NCBI RefSeq assembly: GCF_900099765.1
Contig: NZ_FNDX01000005.1
Coordinates: 80,057-144,056 of the forward strand
DNA: 64,000 nucleotides
Source: Paenibacillus typhae
GTDB taxonomy: Bacteria > Bacillota > Bacilli > Paenibacillales > Paenibacillaceae
Reading direction: 5' to 3'
The notes under the pieces are model-generated. The model had not been told where the DNA came from, ran no database searches, and was given only the letters and a program-made list of their open reading frames with translations. Position 1 is the first letter of the stretch, and the number at the start of each line of letters is the position of its first letter. A program made the translations under genes and the position numbers. Positions 63,916 through 64,000 of this stretch are shown here, piece after piece.

Positions 63916-64000
63916 ATGGATACAATAGCCGCATATTTGAATAATATGTTCGCCGCCCTGCCCAGGACAGAGCAGACGTTCAATCTGAAGCAGGACCTGC
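63916..64000 (+). CDS. Partner of PadR regulator, 3' end outside window
   Basis: 28 codons visible, starting MDTIAAYLNNMFAALPRTEQ, with AGGAG upstream and 4 bases after the padR stop. The helical start resembles the prefix domain (HAAS/DUF1700-like) of membrane proteins that are normally encoded right after padR. The rest is outside the window. Confidence 0.6.
   Translation, partial: MDTIAAYLNNMFAALPRTEQTFNLKQDL

Overview
The window looks like chromosomal DNA of a spore-forming Firmicute of the Paenibacillus type. The evidence is the GC-rich coding DNA with strong AGGAGG-type ribosome sites and frequent TTG/GTG starts, a BclA-like collagen protein, CtsR-type heat-shock operators, a YwqA/YwqB-like SNF2/SWIM pair, a membrane-anchored AraC regulator and a CotSA-like glycosyltransferase. 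I see no rRNA, tRNA, CRISPR array, prophage or intact insertion sequence. It reads as ordinary accessory-rich chromosome, densely packed with short operons and sensory genes.

Layout. 1-4.3 kb: the 3' part of a collagen-repeat surface protein, hflX with a long 5' leader that carries a 14-codon leader peptide and a terminator, an unrecognised protein and a lipoprotein. 4.7-9.4 kb: SWIM protein and SNF2 helicase operon. 9.6-14.2 kb: membrane AraC regulator, a Bug-type binding protein and a KdgT permease. 14.4-16.5 kb: adaptive response to DNA alkylation (adaA, adaB/ogt, alkA), all overlapping. 16.5-21.8 kb: ECF sigma/anti-sigma pair with a likely self-promoter, VOC protein divergent from a WYL regulator, and a MocR regulator (with its PLP lysine replaced) divergent from a GNAT acetyltransferase. 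22-26.4 kb: chaperone cluster hsp20, cbpA-like J protein, clpB, with CtsR boxes in front. 27-29.8 kb: two-domain glycosyltransferase, small protein, cyclophilin. 29.9-35.8 kb: oligopeptide ABC transporter operon with a small unknown last gene. 36-43.8 kb: SDR, AI-2E-type membrane protein, a two-component system with a TolB-like lipoprotein, MarR regulator with a terminator-bearing leader. 44.3-48.8 kb: arylsulfotransferase plus a sulfonate-type ABC transporter. 49-56.9 kb: UvrD-like helicase, Imm30-like protein, HAD phosphatase, DUF445 protein, PII-like protein, glycosyltransferase, secreted coiled-coil protein. 57.2-64 kb: six-PAS hybrid kinase overlapping a C39-like peptidase, pullulanase under a LacI-type operator, and a PadR regulator whose promoter lies inside a 19-bp inverted repeat, followed by the start of its partner gene.

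The most interesting structure is non-coding. (1) The hflX leader combines a leader peptide carrying Arg-Ile-Arg, alternative stems and an intrinsic terminator, which suggests antibiotic-responsive attenuation of a ribosome-rescue GTPase. (2) Four intergenic arrays are built of 23-28 bp imperfect palindromes; two sequence families share the same alternating spacing of about 51 and 62 bp, i.e. near whole helical turns. (3) Two more genes (marR-like and the secreted coiled-coil gene) have terminators between a recognisable promoter and the start codon. (4) An AT-rich 159-bp element bounded by perfect 14-bp inverted repeats resembles a miniature mobile element.
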